64,000 bases of DNA from positions 98,914 to 162,913 of the forward strand of contig NZ_JAJJWI010000012.1 of the NCBI RefSeq assembly GCF_020907275.1, in the 5' to 3' direction. Numbering within the stretch: the stretch's first letter is position 1; each line of letters starts with the position of its first letter. Positions 8,959-18,598 of this stretch are shown piece after piece. Under the pieces are notes generated by a model, which saw nothing but the letters and a program-made list of their open reading frames with translations, made no database searches and had not been told where the DNA came from. Made by a program: the position numbers and the translations under genes. Source of the stretch: Pontibacter silvestris (GTDB lineage Bacteria; Bacteroidota; Bacteroidia; Cytophagales; Hymenobacteraceae).

Positions 8959-9915
8959 ATGATGCAAAACGATATCAAGAACAAAATTATACGGATAGGC
9001 ACACGAGGCAGCAAACTGGCATTATGGCAAGCCGAGGCTACAGCCGAGAAACTACAGTTGGCCGGGTTTGCTACAGAGCTTGTCATCATCAGTACTAAAG
9101 GAGACCAGGTGCTGGACCGCTCACTGGACAAAATAGGTTCTAAAGGGGTGTTTACAGAGGAACTGGAAGAAAGCCTTCGAGACGGAAGTGTTGAGTTAGC
9201 CGTGCATAGTGCCAAAGATGTGCAGTCTACCATACCGGCAGACCTGGAGCTGCTGGCTTTTATGGAGCGCGAAAAGGTGAATGATGTACTTCTTTCACTC
9301 GACCCGAACTTTAAGCTGGAACGTGATCGTAAAGTTGTAATTGGTACTTCATCAACCAGAAGAAAAGCTTTGCTGAAGAAATACTATCCGGATGTGACCA
9401 CTGCCGAATCAAGAGGAAACCTGCAGACTCGCCTGAAAAAGCTGGAAGATAAGCAGTTTGATGCCCTGATGCTGGCTTATGCTGGTGTACATCGCATGGG
9501 CTATGATGATTTAATTGTACATACTTTTCCGGAAGATGAATTTGTGCCTGCTGCAGGACAGGGTAGCGTAGCCATAGAGTGCGCCAAAAACCTGGGCTCT
9601 GAGTTGAAAAAAGGCATTAAAGAGGCATTAGACCATACAGATACCCATGTTTGTCTTTTAGCCGAGCGTGCTTTTCTGAAAACAATGGAAGGTGGTTGTA
9701 GTATCCCTTCATTTGCCTTGGCTGCGCTTAAACCTGATAGGGTAAGCATAACAGGTGGCATCGTAAGCCTGGATGGCAGAACCCTGTTGCAGGAAACAAT
9801 GGAGGCTCCATTAGCTGAAGCTGCTGCACTGGGAGAAAAAATGGCACGGACTATTCTTTCTCAGGGAGGAGAGCAGATACTTAAAAGTATAAAAGAACAA
9901 CGTGGCGAAGTATAA
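8959..9915 (+). CDS. hemC: Hydroxymethylbilane synthase (porphobilinogen deaminase)
   Basis: Polymerises four porphobilinogens into hydroxymethylbilane in haem biosynthesis. The 318-residue protein has IRIGTRGSKLALWQAE at about residues 11-26, the HSAKDV motif, GTSSTRRKA, and EGGCSIP, in which Cys247 is the expected attachment site for the dipyrromethane cofactor. Length is normal. A second ATG one codon in is possible. It follows holB by six bases and is closed by a hairpin at 9952-9990. No other haem gene is in the window. Confidence 0.97.
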   Translation: MMQNDIKNKIIRIGTRGSKLALWQAEATAEKLQLAGFATELVIISTKGDQVLDRSLDKIGSKGVFTEELEESLRDGSVELAVHSAKDVQSTIPADLELLAFMEREKVNDVLLSLDPNFKLERDRKVVIGTSSTRRKALLKKYYPDVTTAESRGNLQTRLKKLEDKQFDALMLAYAGVHRMGYDDLIVHTFPEDEFVPAAGQGSVAIECAKNLGSELKKGIKEALDHTDTHVCLLAERAFLKTMEGGCSIPSFALAALKPDRVSITGGIVSLDGRTLLQETMEAPLAEAAALGEKMARTILSQGGEQILKSIKEQRGEV

Positions 9916-9951
9916 GTAGGCAAATAATAGCTACGGAACTATAAAGTAAAT

Positions 9952-9998
9952 ATTCCCCTCTCTGTGTCAGTTAGATATATAGAGGGGAATTTGTTTTT
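9952..9998 (+). terminator. Rho-independent terminator after hemC
   Basis: Perfect 10-base arms ATTCCCCTCT (9952-9961) and AGAGGGGAAT (9981-9990), followed by TTGTTTTT. Confidence 0.85.
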
Positions 9999-10091
9999 CA
10001 TTAATATTTAAAGATTTTTAATCTAAATTTAATATTCTTTAAAAGGATTTAATTCGCTTTTAATTAAGCTTTAATTATAGGCTAATATAAT

Positions 10092-10124
10092 TGTAAACAA
10101 CCTATATCCTAAAGGTTGTTTACA
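10092..10124 (+). promoter_or_regulatory. Perfect inverted repeat before the universal stress protein gene
   Basis: TGTAAACAACCT (10092-10103) and AGGTTGTTTACA (10113-10124) form a perfect 12-base inverted repeat around a 9-base loop, 16 bases before the GTG start. No T tract follows, so it is not a normal terminator. It could be an operator or a 5' leader hairpin. Function is inference. Confidence 0.45.
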
Positions 10125-10140
10125 GTTAAGATAAAAGCCT

Positions 10141-10962
10141 GTGAAAAAAATACTGATTCCTACTGATCTTACAAATGAGTCGCTGGGCCTGATAAAATTT
10201 GGGCTTCAAGTTTTAAAAGGCGAAGCATGCCAGATTATATTGCTGCACGTTATTCCCTTGCCCGATTCCATTACAGAGTTACTAATGCTGTCAAGAGATG
10301 AGGAAAAGCTGGAAAAAGTTAATACTGCCTTCTATAAAGCTATAGAGCGTATCAAAAAGTCTTATGTTGTAGAGATTATCAGCTTAGATGTTGTGCACCT
10401 TTATGGCGACAGCCCCATAAAAATTCAGAACTACATTGATGCAAATAACATTGATTTGGTTCTTTGCCCGGTTACTGCTTCTAAACCCTCTGCAGGAAAT
10501 GAAAAAGAAAAGCTCAGAGAGTTATTCAGCGATGTTACCTGCCCTATCTTATACATTCCTGATAATATTGAGAATAACCAGTTCAGGAAAGTAGCTTATG
10601 TACTTGACCCGGATGATAAGCACTCTTTGCTGCTGGATGAGTTCCTGCTTACGCTGACAAGTTCCAGTGACTATTACATTACTTTTCTGGTAGTGTTTAA
10701 GCCTGGTACTAACATGGAGAAGTTGGAGTACATTATTAACCGGGTGTACTTTAATGAAAAGCTTAAAAACATGAACTGCTCTGTTCACCTGCTCCAGGAA
10801 AATGATTTTACCGGTGGGGTCTACACTTTTATAGAAGAGTTTAAAGTAGACTTGCTGGTGACAGGAAAAAAGAAGCATTTTCTGGGGAACATTTTCACCA
10901 GGAAGCGGATTTCCAGTGAGGTGGCTAAACATACTAAAATTCCTTTTCTCACCATTGTCTAA
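10141..10962 (+). CDS. Universal stress protein family, two UspA domains
   Basis: A 273-residue cytoplasmic UspA-family protein with two tandem domains (about 1-140 and 150-273). It begins MKKILIPTDL, the usual start of a Usp fold, with GTG as start codon. The second half ends LLVTGKKKHFLGNI with a basic loop. The glycine-rich ATP-binding motif (GxxGx9G[ST]) is not clearly conserved, so nucleotide binding is uncertain. Members respond to starvation or oxidative stress in other bacteria; the role here is unknown. The hairpin at 10092-10124 may control it. The bestrophin gene follows in the same direction after 78 bases. Confidence 0.88.
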   Translation: MKKILIPTDLTNESLGLIKFGLQVLKGEACQIILLHVIPLPDSITELLMLSRDEEKLEKVNTAFYKAIERIKKSYVVEIISLDVVHLYGDSPIKIQNYIDANNIDLVLCPVTASKPSAGNEKEKLRELFSDVTCPILYIPDNIENNQFRKVAYVLDPDDKHSLLLDEFLLTLTSSSDYYITFLVVFKPGTNMEKLEYIINRVYFNEKLKNMNCSVHLLQENDFTGGVYTFIEEFKVDLLVTGKKKHFLGNIFTRKRISSEVAKHTKIPFLTIV

Positions 10963-11040
10963 GTTGGTGACTAACGATTCTGGCAATAGGAATACATTAG
11001 ATTTCATTCAGTGTGTTCAACGCATTAATCTTTGGTTAAT

Positions 11041-11955
11041 ATGTTACTAAAGAAGAATATCCCTCTCAAATACATTTTTGGGAAGGTAAAATATGAAGTC
11101 ACTTTTGTGGCTATATATGCCACTTGCATAGTCATTTGGGACAAGTACTTCCATGTGATCAACATTTCGATCCCTTTAAGTGTGCCTATGGTGTTGGGTA
11201 CTGTGCTGTCCCTGCTTTTAGCCTTTAAGTCTAACCAGGCATACGATAGGTGGTGGGAGGCCAGAATTATATGGGGAGCCATTGTAAACGACTCGCGTAC
11301 TTTAACCAGGCAACTGCTCAGCTTTGTCTCAGACCCTTATGTTTCCGTGCAGCTTAAAGAGTTCCAAGACCGCTTCATAAACAGACAAATTGCCTGGTGC
11401 TATGCTTTAGGGCAATCTCTTAGGAACAAACCAATAACAGAAGAAATTAGAGAGTACTTAACGCCAGATGAGCTTGTCTTTGTTAGCAAGCATGATAACA
11501 TACCAAATGCCTTACTGCAATTGCATGGCAGAGACTTGAAGGAATTACTAGAGGAAGGGCTTGTAAACAAATATCAGCAGATAGAGCTGGATAAGACACT
11601 ATCGAGGCTTTGTGATTCGATGGGAAAGTGTGAGCGGATTAAGAACACTGTATTCCCGGTAACGTACAGCCTGTACATTCATTTTTCTTTGTTCTTTTTT
11701 ATCCTGTTAATGCCTTTTGCCCTGCTGGATACCTTCGGAATAATGGAGATACCAATGGTTATTACTATTGCTATTGCCTTCTTTCTGATTGAGAAGATGG
11801 CTATTCATTTGCAGGATCCTTTTGAAAACAAGCCAACCGATACTCCTGTAACAGCTATCGCCAGAACAATAGAAATTAACCTGAAACAAATGCTGAACGA
11901 AAGTAAACTGCCAGAGAAGATAAAGGCAGGAGAAAGTGATTATTATTTGCTGTGA
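11041..11955 (+). CDS. Bestrophin family ion channel (UPF0187)
   Basis: A 304-residue inner-membrane protein of the bestrophin family, probable pentameric anion or cation channels. The hallmark segment FKSNQAYDRWWEARIIWGAI lies near residues 70-90 after two membrane segments. Two more hydrophobic segments lie at about 205-250 (YIHFSLFFFILLMPFALLD and the helix after it), followed by the conserved DPFENKPTDTP motif. I chose ATG 11041; an in-frame TTG three codons upstream is less likely. A remarkable 29-base perfect hairpin follows. Confidence 0.92.
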   Translation: MLLKKNIPLKYIFGKVKYEVTFVAIYATCIVIWDKYFHVINISIPLSVPMVLGTVLSLLLAFKSNQAYDRWWEARIIWGAIVNDSRTLTRQLLSFVSDPYVSVQLKEFQDRFINRQIAWCYALGQSLRNKPITEEIREYLTPDELVFVSKHDNIPNALLQLHGRDLKELLEEGLVNKYQQIELDKTLSRLCDSMGKCERIKNTVFPVTYSLYIHFSLFFFILLMPFALLDTFGIMEIPMVITIAIAFFLIEKMAIHLQDPFENKPTDTPVTAIARTIEINLKQMLNESKLPEKIKAGESDYYLL

Positions 11956-11959
11956 TCAT

Positions 11960-12019
11960 TAGTTTAAAACAAAAGCAGCAGCCTTGGTAAACCAAGGCTG
12001 CTGCTTTTGTTTTAAACTA
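11960..12019. terminator. Very long perfect hairpin between convergent genes
   Basis: Two perfect 29-base arms (11960-11988 and 11991-12019) separated by only AA. The core is AGCAGCAGCCTTGGT and its complement, with A- and T-rich outer parts (AAAACAAAAG, CTTTTGTTTT). It lies between the convergent bestrophin and AGCS genes and should terminate both strands. Confidence 0.85.
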
Positions 12020-12053
12020 TCAAGAGACGGTTATTTACTGCTGATCTAGCAAT

Positions 12054-13604
12054 CTAAGCCTTTTCGGCTTCAATTGCCTCTTCTGTTAAAGGTAATTTAT
12101 TTGAAGACCGTGCATAGCTTAAAAACGCCAGCATATCACTCTTAACCACTGGAGCTAATAAATAAAGCCCGATCATGTTAGGTATACTCATGGCAAAAAG
12201 CATTGCGTCAGAGAAAGCAACCACGCTGTTTAACTGCATAGGGGCACCAAGCACAATAAAGGCACAGAAAATAACCTTAAAGCTAATATCTGCAACTTTA
12301 TTGTTTCCGAAAAGATACGTCCATGCTTTAAGACCATAATAAGACCAGGTAATCATAGTAGAGAACGCAAAAAGGATAACAGCGGCAGCCAACAATAGTG
12401 GAAACCAACTGATAACAGTGGCAAAAGAAGCGGAGGTAAGTGCAATACCATCTGCCGATTCTAGGTTATAAGAACCTGTCACCACAATAACCAGTGCTGT
12501 CATGGTGCATACAACCACGGTGTCAATAAAAGGCTCCAGGGAAGCGACAAAGCCCTCTGTAACCGGAACATTGGTTTTTACTGCTGAGTGAGCGATTGAT
12601 GCTGAACCAATTCCGGCTTCGTTAGAGAACAAGCCTCTTCTAAGGCCTTGAATCATGGTGCCGACAATACCACCACCTATGGCACTGCTGGTAAAGGCTC
12701 CCTCGAAAATAAGACCAAATGCATCAGGTATGTGTGTGAAATTAGCAAGAAGCACAACAATGGCTGCTAAAATGTAAATACCGCACATAAGAGGAACTAC
12801 CCTTTCCGTTACCTGGGCAATACTTTTCATGCCTCCCAGAATTACCAGCCCCACCAGCACAGCTATAATTAAGCCGAATATCCAGGCGTTACCTCCTCCA
12901 AAGAACGAGTCTGCACCGCCTGTCACGCTTATCATTTGCTGTGTTGCCTGGTTAATCTGGAACATGTTACCAGCCCCAATAGCGCCTCCGATACACATTA
13001 ACGCAAAGAAAGCGGCCAGAAATTTACCTAGCTTAGGCATTCCTTTTTCTATGCTAAGCCCCTTACTGAGGTACTGCATCGGGCCACCGGAAACAGTACC
13101 GTCAGCATGTGTGTCGCGGTATTTTACACCCAAGGTACAGGATACAAATTTAGACGACATGCCCACCAGACCCGCTAAAATCATCCAAAAGGTAGCGCCA
13201 GGGCCTCCAAGAGATATGGCAATGGCTACGCCTGCTATGTTTCCCAAACCGACAGTGCCTGAAACAGCGGCAGTTAATGCCTGGAAGTGTGAGACTTCAC
13301 CGGGGGCATCTTCCTGGTTATATTTTCCCCGTACAATATGAAGCGCATGTTTAAAGCCCCTGATGTTAATAAAGCCCAGGTAAAAGGTAAAAAAGAATGC
13401 TCCTGCTAATAACCAGACTAATATAAGAGGTACAGAAATGGTATCTGTTATTTGAAGTTCATAAAAGATAATATCTGAAATGAACTGAGCAGCGGGACCA
13501 ACAGCTTCATCTATTCGCTGATCAATAGATACTTTGGGTGCTCTAGCCTGAAGGCCGCTTAAAGATACAAGACTAAGTCCTGCAGAAAGTAGGATTCGTT
13601 TCAT
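12054..13604 (-). CDS. Alanine/glycine:cation symporter (AGCS family)
   Basis: A sodium-coupled amino-acid symporter of 516 residues, LeuT-like fold, inner membrane. The N-terminus ([20 protein letters not shown]) looks like a cleavable signal, as in several Bacteroidota members. About ten hydrophobic helices follow. Family segments include [20 protein letters not shown] in the first half and [18 protein letters not shown] at about residues 330-350. Substrate is expected to be alanine or glycine with Na+. A C-terminal acidic cytoplasmic tail ends in EEAIEAEKA. It stands alone on its strand. Confidence 0.94.
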   Translation of the reverse strand: MKRILLSAGLSLVSLSGLQARAPKVSIDQRIDEAVGPAAQFISDIIFYELQITDTISVPLILVWLLAGAFFFTFYLGFINIRGFKHALHIVRGKYNQEDAPGEVSHFQALTAAVSGTVGLGNIAGVAIAISLGGPGATFWMILAGLVGMSSKFVSCTLGVKYRDTHADGTVSGGPMQYLSKGLSIEKGMPKLGKFLAAFFALMCIGGAIGAGNMFQINQATQQMISVTGGADSFFGGGNAWIFGLIIAVLVGLVILGGMKSIAQVTERVVPLMCGIYILAAIVVLLANFTHIPDAFGLIFEGAFTSSAIGGGIVGTMIQGLRRGLFSNEAGIGSASIAHSAVKTNVPVTEGFVASLEPFIDTVVVCTMTALVIVVTGSYNLESADGIALTSASFATVISWFPLLLAAAVILFAFSTMITWSYYGLKAWTYLFGNNKVADISFKVIFCAFIVLGAPMQLNSVVAFSDAMLFAMSIPNMIGLYLLAPVVKSDMLAFLSYARSSNKLPLTEEAIEAEKA

Positions 13605-13965
13605 TTAGGTAGGATAAATTGATTCGTTTCACCTTAAATATAACATTTTCTGCCGCCTTTATAAAGAAGATACCTGTTTTACATCTTATGATCTAACTTA
13701 ATATTAGATTATTTAAATTTAATTGGTAAGATAGTGGTGAATTTTGTCTCATGGCAGAAATGGTACAATATCGTAGCCTTATAAAAAATGTACTACTATG
13801 TTGTAGCTTTGTCATAATACATGCCAACTGCCTTTGGTGTAAGGTTGTGTTATGATAAAGTGGAGGTGTGGGGCGGAAGGAATTTGTACTTGTGCAGCAG
13901 CTTAATTTGGAATACAGCAAAAAAAGGGAAAACTTATAGCTCTTTTTAGAATAGTTTAAATTGTT
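13605..13965. other. Divergent intergenic region, no gene recognised
   Basis: This 361-base AT-rich stretch separates the leftward symporter and rightward cyclophilin genes and should carry both promoters. A 100-codon leftward frame overlaps it, but its product has no recognisable feature and I do not accept it. I see no RNA gene or repeat. Confidence 0.5.
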
Positions 13966-14628
13966 ATGTTTAAGAAGCAAAGTGTAAAGCAACTTGTTTT
14001 TTCGGGAGCTATTATAGCAGTAATGGCCCCATCAGTAGTTTTTGCTCAGAAGGCACCCAAAGGTAAAGATGAACTAGTAACCATAGAGACACCTAAAGGA
14101 GAGATAAAACTGGTGCTGTTCGATGATACACCAAAGCATAAAGAGAACTTTTTGAAGCTGGCAAACGAGGGCTTTTACGATGGTACTACTTTTCACCGTG
14201 TAATTGATGGATTTATGATTCAGGGTGGCGATCCGAACACAAAAGATGATGATCCTCGTAATGATGGTGCCGGAAACCCGGGGTATACTGTTCCGGCGGA
14301 AATAAACTCAAATCATAAGCATGTACGCGGAGCCCTGGCAGCGGCACGTTTAGGCGACTTTGCTAATCCTGAGAAAGCTTCCAGCGGATCGCAGTTCTAC
14401 ATAGTGGAAAACCATAATGGTACACCAATGCTGGACGAAGCTTATACCGTTTACGGCCAAGTAATAGATGGTTTAGACGTGATAGACAAAATTGCAGAAG
14501 AACCTAAAGATGGTCGTGATCGTCCGCTTTCTGACATCAGGATGAAAGTGGAAGTAGAGAAAGTGAAAAAGAAGAAAATAGCTAAGAAATACAACTACGA
14601 TTATAACTCTCAATCCCTACAGAAATAA
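13966..14628 (+). CDS. Secreted cyclophilin-type peptidyl-prolyl isomerase
   Basis: A 220-residue periplasmic prolyl isomerase. A signal peptide (about residues 1-27, ending SVVFAQ) precedes the cyclophilin domain. Catalytic-site motifs are TTFHRVIDGFMIQGGDP (about 75-91), AAARLGDFANPEKASSGSQF, and the buried FYIVENHNGTPMLD region. The tail is unusually basic (EVEKVKKKKIAKKYNYDYN). It should catalyse cis-trans isomerisation of prolyl bonds during folding of exported proteins. The rmlD-like gene starts eight bases after its stop, so the two probably share a transcript. Confidence 0.94.
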   Translation: MFKKQSVKQLVFSGAIIAVMAPSVVFAQKAPKGKDELVTIETPKGEIKLVLFDDTPKHKENFLKLANEGFYDGTTFHRVIDGFMIQGGDPNTKDDDPRNDGAGNPGYTVPAEINSNHKHVRGALAAARLGDFANPEKASSGSQFYIVENHNGTPMLDEAYTVYGQVIDGLDVIDKIAEEPKDGRDRPLSDIRMKVEVEKVKKKKIAKKYNYDYNSQSLQK

Positions 14629-14635
14629 CCAACTC

Positions 14636-15541
14636 ATGAAAAAAATATTGATTACAGGCTCCAATGGATTATTAGGGCAAAAACTGGCAGAGCTTTTACT
14701 AGCCAAAACTGATGTAGAACTGTTAGCCACCAGCCGTGGTGACAACAAACTTGCTGCCATTTACCCTACGCTGCCTTTTACCTCTATGGATGTTACTAAT
14801 AAAGAAGAGGTAGAGCAGGTCGTAAGCGAGTTCAAGCCTACGCACATCATCCATACGGCTGCCATGACTAATGTGGATCAGTGTGAAACAGACAGGGAAG
14901 GAGCTCTAAAACTGAACCGTGATGCAGTGCAGTACCTTGTGGATGCGTGTGAGAAGCATAACGTACACCTGACACATCTTTCTACTGACTTTATTTTTGA
15001 TGGCGAAGGTGGTCCTTATGGCGAAGAGGCAGAGGCTAACCCTATCAGCTATTATGGTGAGACAAAGCTCTTAGCCGAAGAAGTAGTTAAAAAAGCTACC
15101 TGCAAATGGGCTATATTGCGCACCGTGCTGGTGTATGGCATTGCACACGAATACGGCAGAACAAACATTGTACTGTGGGTAAGAGATAGCCTGAGAGCCG
15201 GTAAGGTAATTAAAGTAGTAAATGACCAGTTTAGAACACCAACTTTGGCCGAAGATCTGGCGATGGGCTGCTGGCTTGCCGCTGAAAGCGATGCAGAAGG
15301 AATCTTTAACATCTCTGGTAAAGAGCTGCTAACTCCTTATGATATGGCACTGATTGTAGCCGACTTTTTTGCGCTGGATAAGTCTCTGATCGACAAAGCC
15401 GACGCTTCTACTTTCTCTCAGACGGCTAAACGTCCTCCCCGCACAGGTTTTGATATCACGAAAGCTGAAACAGTGCTTGGATATAAGCCTCACACCTTTC
15501 TGGAAGGAATTCAGATGGTGGCGGAGCAGGCAGAGGTATAA
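14636..15541 (+). CDS. SDR family reductase, RmlD-like (dTDP-4-dehydrorhamnose reductase family)
   Basis: A 301-residue extended short-chain dehydrogenase. The NAD(P)-binding loop GSNGLLGQ is at about residues 8-15; TAAMTNVDQCE and the catalytic YGETK (YxxxK) are in order. The whole sequence matches the RmlD_sub_bind fold. True RmlD makes dTDP-rhamnose, but no rmlABC partners are here, so the substrate is unproven. It is co-directional with the cyclophilin gene. A weak inverted repeat (AAGGAGCA 15562-15569, TGCTCCTT 15583-15590) follows it. Confidence 0.88.
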   Translation: MKKILITGSNGLLGQKLAELLLAKTDVELLATSRGDNKLAAIYPTLPFTSMDVTNKEEVEQVVSEFKPTHIIHTAAMTNVDQCETDREGALKLNRDAVQYLVDACEKHNVHLTHLSTDFIFDGEGGPYGEEAEANPISYYGETKLLAEEVVKKATCKWAILRTVLVYGIAHEYGRTNIVLWVRDSLRAGKVIKVVNDQFRTPTLAEDLAMGCWLAAESDAEGIFNISGKELLTPYDMALIVADFFALDKSLIDKADASTFSQTAKRPPRTGFDITKAETVLGYKPHTFLEGIQMVAEQAEV

Positions 15542-15722
15542 CCACTTGATACAGTTGTACAAAGGAGCAGCTAAAGCAAGTATGCTCCTTAAACAAACAT
15601 TAAAAATATTAGATTCTTAATGGCACTCTAAAATGAATTGGCTATATTGTTTGCCAAAATTATAATACAACTACCTTAACCTGACCTGAAATAATTAACT
15701 ACTATTACTTCTTCCTTATTTT

Positions 15723-17375
15723 ATGAGTGCTAACAAAGAATCTTGGGGCTCTCGCGTAGGCCTTATTCTTGCTATGGCCGGTAACGCAGTGGGGCTTGGA
15801 AACTTCCTTCGTTTTCCGGTGCAGGCAGTGCAAAACGGTGGCGGGGCTTTTATTATCCCATACCTTGTCTGCTTTTTTGTGATGGGTATTCCACTCCTCT
15901 TTATAGAATGGTCTATGGGCCGTTTTGGAGGAAAGTACGGGTACCATTCTACGCCGTTTATTGTGGATACTATGGGCAAAAGCCGCTTTTGGAAATATAT
16001 TGGCGTGTTTGGTATCTGGACTAATATTGCGGTTGCTGCTTACTATTGCTATATAGAATCCTGGACACTTTCCTATGTCTTTCATTCTATTATTGGTACA
16101 TTCAGTGGTTTGGATCAGGATGGTGTTTCAAACTTCTTTGGCGAGTACGTAAGCTTGGGTGTGTCTACACTAGGTGTGCCTTATGAGCCAATCGTGTTCT
16201 ATATACTTTGCTTGCTGTTAAATACCTGGATTCTTTCGCAAGGCTTGGCATCAGGTGTAGAGCGTGTTGCTAAAATCGGTATGCCAATGCTGATTTTGTT
16301 CGGTGCTTTCCTGGCTTTTAAAGGATTTACTATTACAGCAGGGGAAAACGGTGCTATAAATGATAGCTCGGTTGGTCTTAACTTCCTATGGACACCAAAT
16401 TTTGACCAGTTGTGGTCTCCTACGGTGTGGTTAGCTGCTGCAGGTCAGATCTTCTTTACTCTTTCAGTGGGTATGGGTACGGTGCAATGTTATGCCTCAT
16501 ATGTTCGTGCTAAAGATGATGTCGCTCTTAACGCTATGTCTGCCGGTTGGATGAATGAATTTGTAGAAGTAGTATTGGGTAGTAGTATTCTTATTCCTAT
16601 CTCCATCGGGTACCTGGGCATTGATCGTGTGACTGAGTTAGTACAGAGTGGCGGACTAGGGCTTGGTTTCAGAGCTCTTCCGTATTTATTCTATCAGTGG
16701 GGCGACTTCCTGGGAGCGTTCTCCGGTGTTATGTGGTTTGGCTTGTTGTTCTTTGCGGGTATAACCTCTTCGCTTGCGATGGGTACACCATGGATCGGTT
16801 TCCTGATGGACGAGTTTAACTGGAGACGTAAACCTGCAGCCTGGTCTTTTGGTGTTGTTGTGTTTGTATTGGGTATGCCCACTGTACTATTCTTTAAATA
16901 TGGAGTGTTTGATGAGTATGACCATTGGGCAGGAACCGTATCGCTGGTAGTTTTTGCTTTACTAGAGACTATCTTGTTCTCCTGGGTGTTTGGCATACGA
17001 AAAGGCTGGCAGGAAATTATTTCTGGAGCTGATATACAAGTGCCAAATATTTACAAGTTCATTATCAAGTTTATAACACCTATACTGTTGCTGTGGGTGT
17101 TCCTTGGTTCTTTATTTACACCAAAAGGTAACGATTGGAGTGCGGCATTAAGTGGTAACTGGATATTAGATAACAGTTCTATTATAAACAGGCTGGCAAA
17201 TACAAGCCTTAAAAAACAGTTAGCTGCTGCAACTGATCCATCACAGATTGAGTTTTTACAGGACCAGATATTTTTTGTGAATGCTGCGCGTATACTGTTA
17301 CTTTCTGTTTGGATTATCCTGGCACTGCTGGTATATGTTGCGTATAAAAAAAGACTTAGAGAAGGAAGAATTTAG
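15723..17375 (+). CDS. Sodium-dependent transporter, NSS (SNF) family
   Basis: A 550-residue neurotransmitter:sodium symporter homologue, inner membrane, LeuT fold with about 12 helices. The first helix has the unwound Na+/substrate motif AGNAVGLGNFLRFPVQAVQN, as in LeuT and MetP. It should import an amino acid with Na+. Immediately downstream (6 bases) is a 54-residue single-span protein resembling MetS-type accessory subunits, which points to a MetP-like methionine or alanine importer. That pairing is inference. Confidence 0.94.
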   Translation: MSANKESWGSRVGLILAMAGNAVGLGNFLRFPVQAVQNGGGAFIIPYLVCFFVMGIPLLFIEWSMGRFGGKYGYHSTPFIVDTMGKSRFWKYIGVFGIWTNIAVAAYYCYIESWTLSYVFHSIIGTFSGLDQDGVSNFFGEYVSLGVSTLGVPYEPIVFYILCLLLNTWILSQGLASGVERVAKIGMPMLILFGAFLAFKGFTITAGENGAINDSSVGLNFLWTPNFDQLWSPTVWLAAAGQIFFTLSVGMGTVQCYASYVRAKDDVALNAMSAGWMNEFVEVVLGSSILIPISIGYLGIDRVTELVQSGGLGLGFRALPYLFYQWGDFLGAFSGVMWFGLLFFAGITSSLAMGTPWIGFLMDEFNWRRKPAAWSFGVVVFVLGMPTVLFFKYGVFDEYDHWAGTVSLVVFALLETILFSWVFGIRKGWQEIISGADIQVPNIYKFIIKFITPILLLWVFLGSLFTPKGNDWSAALSGNWILDNSSIINRLANTSLKKQLAAATDPSQIEFLQDQIFFVNAARILLLSVWIILALLVYVAYKKRLREGRI

Positions 17376-17381
17376 GAAACT

Positions 17382-17546
17382 ATGAATACATCTGCGCTTG
17401 TTGTCATGCTCACCACCATGTTGTTGGTAACGGCATTAATGATATATTTCTTCGTTAAGGTGATAACAATACCTCCGAAGCCAGAGCCGGACTCTTATCT
17501 CGATAATGATGATGAGGTAGATCGTCAGGTTCCGAAACCACAATAA
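17382..17546 (+). CDS. Small NSS-transporter accessory subunit, MetS-like
   Basis: A 54-residue product from ATG 17382 to TAA 17544-17546. One hydrophobic helix (about residues 4-30, ALVVMLTTMLLVTALMIYFF) is followed by a short acidic, proline-rich cytoplasmic tail. Architecture and position match the small second subunit of MetPS-type transporters and other symporter small accessory proteins. It starts six bases after the transporter and ends five bases before the HhH gene, so all three look co-transcribed. It is too short for many gene callers. Confidence 0.75.
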   Translation: MNTSALVVMLTTMLLVTALMIYFFVKVITIPPKPEPDSYLDNDDEVDRQVPKPQ

Positions 17547-17551
17547 ATTGC

Positions 17552-18511
17552 ATGAAAAAATTAAAGTACTGGATCAGGCGCAACTTTAGCTTTTCTCAGC
17601 GTGAGGTAGATGCTTTTTTGGTACTGGTAGTAATAATGGTGCTGCTAACGGTAGCACCATTTCTATTTAATAGACTTTTTAGCCCAGGCATTACTAACAG
17701 TACTGTTTCTGACAAACAGCTACTGGATAGCCTGGTGGCACAGTTAGAGTCAAAACTGCCTGTAAGAGAACAGCCTGGGTATAATGAGCCATCTGTTACA
17801 CTGCATCTATTCAATCCTAACCAGCTTACAGTAGAAGAGTGGCAGGCATTCGGGCTGCCAAAGTACCTGGCGCAACGCATTCTGAACTATCGAAATAAAG
17901 TTGGTGACTTCAGCTATAAGGCAGAACTAGGTAAAATATATGGTTTGCCTGACTCTGTGTTCCAGAAGCTGTACCCGTACATTCAACTACCTGAAGATCG
18001 ACCCAAAAAGTATAGTGGTAGCCAGCGTGTGGCTCAGGATGAAAGCTCAATACCTAATCCAAGTGCTAACTCTAACTGGAGCAACAATCGTCCGAAAGAG
18101 AAGTTTGTGCTTGCCCCTTTCAACATCAACACAGCCGATACAACAAAGCTGAAGCAAATCAGAGGTATTGGCAGTAAATTATCAGCACGCATTGTAAAGT
18201 ATAGAAACGGCTTAGGTGGTTTCCATAGCATGGCTCAACTGCAGGAGGTATATGGGCTACAGCCGGAAGTGGTTGACAGTCTGCAGAAATATACTTTTGT
18301 TGCCAAAGCTTATGCGCCACCGCAGTTAAATATAAATGCTGCCACCTCCGATCAACTGAAGATGCATCCTTATATTTCTTCTAATGTAGCACGTGCTATA
18401 GTTGCTTACCGGGAGCAACACGGGGAATACAAAAGAGTAGAAGATGTACAGCAGGTGAAGTTAGTAACAGCTGAACTTTTCGATAAGCTAAGGCCTTACC
18501 TGGCGCTTTAG
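17552..18511 (+). CDS. ComEA-like helix-hairpin-helix protein, membrane anchored
   Basis: A 319-residue protein with one N-terminal membrane helix (about residues 21-42) and three ComEA-type HhH units in the exported part: near 80-130 (FGLPKYLAQRILNYRNKVGD), 190-245 (NINTADTTKLKQIRGIGSKL) and 255-315 (LNINAATSDQLKMHPYISSN). HhH units bind DNA backbone nonspecifically, and ComEA takes up DNA in competence. In Bacteroidota such proteins are common and their role is not settled. A Ser/Pro/Asn-rich linker separates unit one from the others. Last gene of the transporter group. Confidence 0.87.
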   Translation: MKKLKYWIRRNFSFSQREVDAFLVLVVIMVLLTVAPFLFNRLFSPGITNSTVSDKQLLDSLVAQLESKLPVREQPGYNEPSVTLHLFNPNQLTVEEWQAFGLPKYLAQRILNYRNKVGDFSYKAELGKIYGLPDSVFQKLYPYIQLPEDRPKKYSGSQRVAQDESSIPNPSANSNWSNNRPKEKFVLAPFNINTADTTKLKQIRGIGSKLSARIVKYRNGLGGFHSMAQLQEVYGLQPEVVDSLQKYTFVAKAYAPPQLNINAATSDQLKMHPYISSNVARAIVAYREQHGEYKRVEDVQQVKLVTAELFDKLRPYLAL

Positions 18512-18598
18512 CTCTTGCTTAACAGGTTTGTCTTACAGCATTGCTAGTGTCTGTGCCGTAAGTACAGCCTAAACAATATCCTTCAATAGAAAACAGAA

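Noticed and set aside
13693..13992. 100-codon leftward frame in a divergent promoter region
   Set aside because: Overlaps the cyclophilin start and has no domain-like features.
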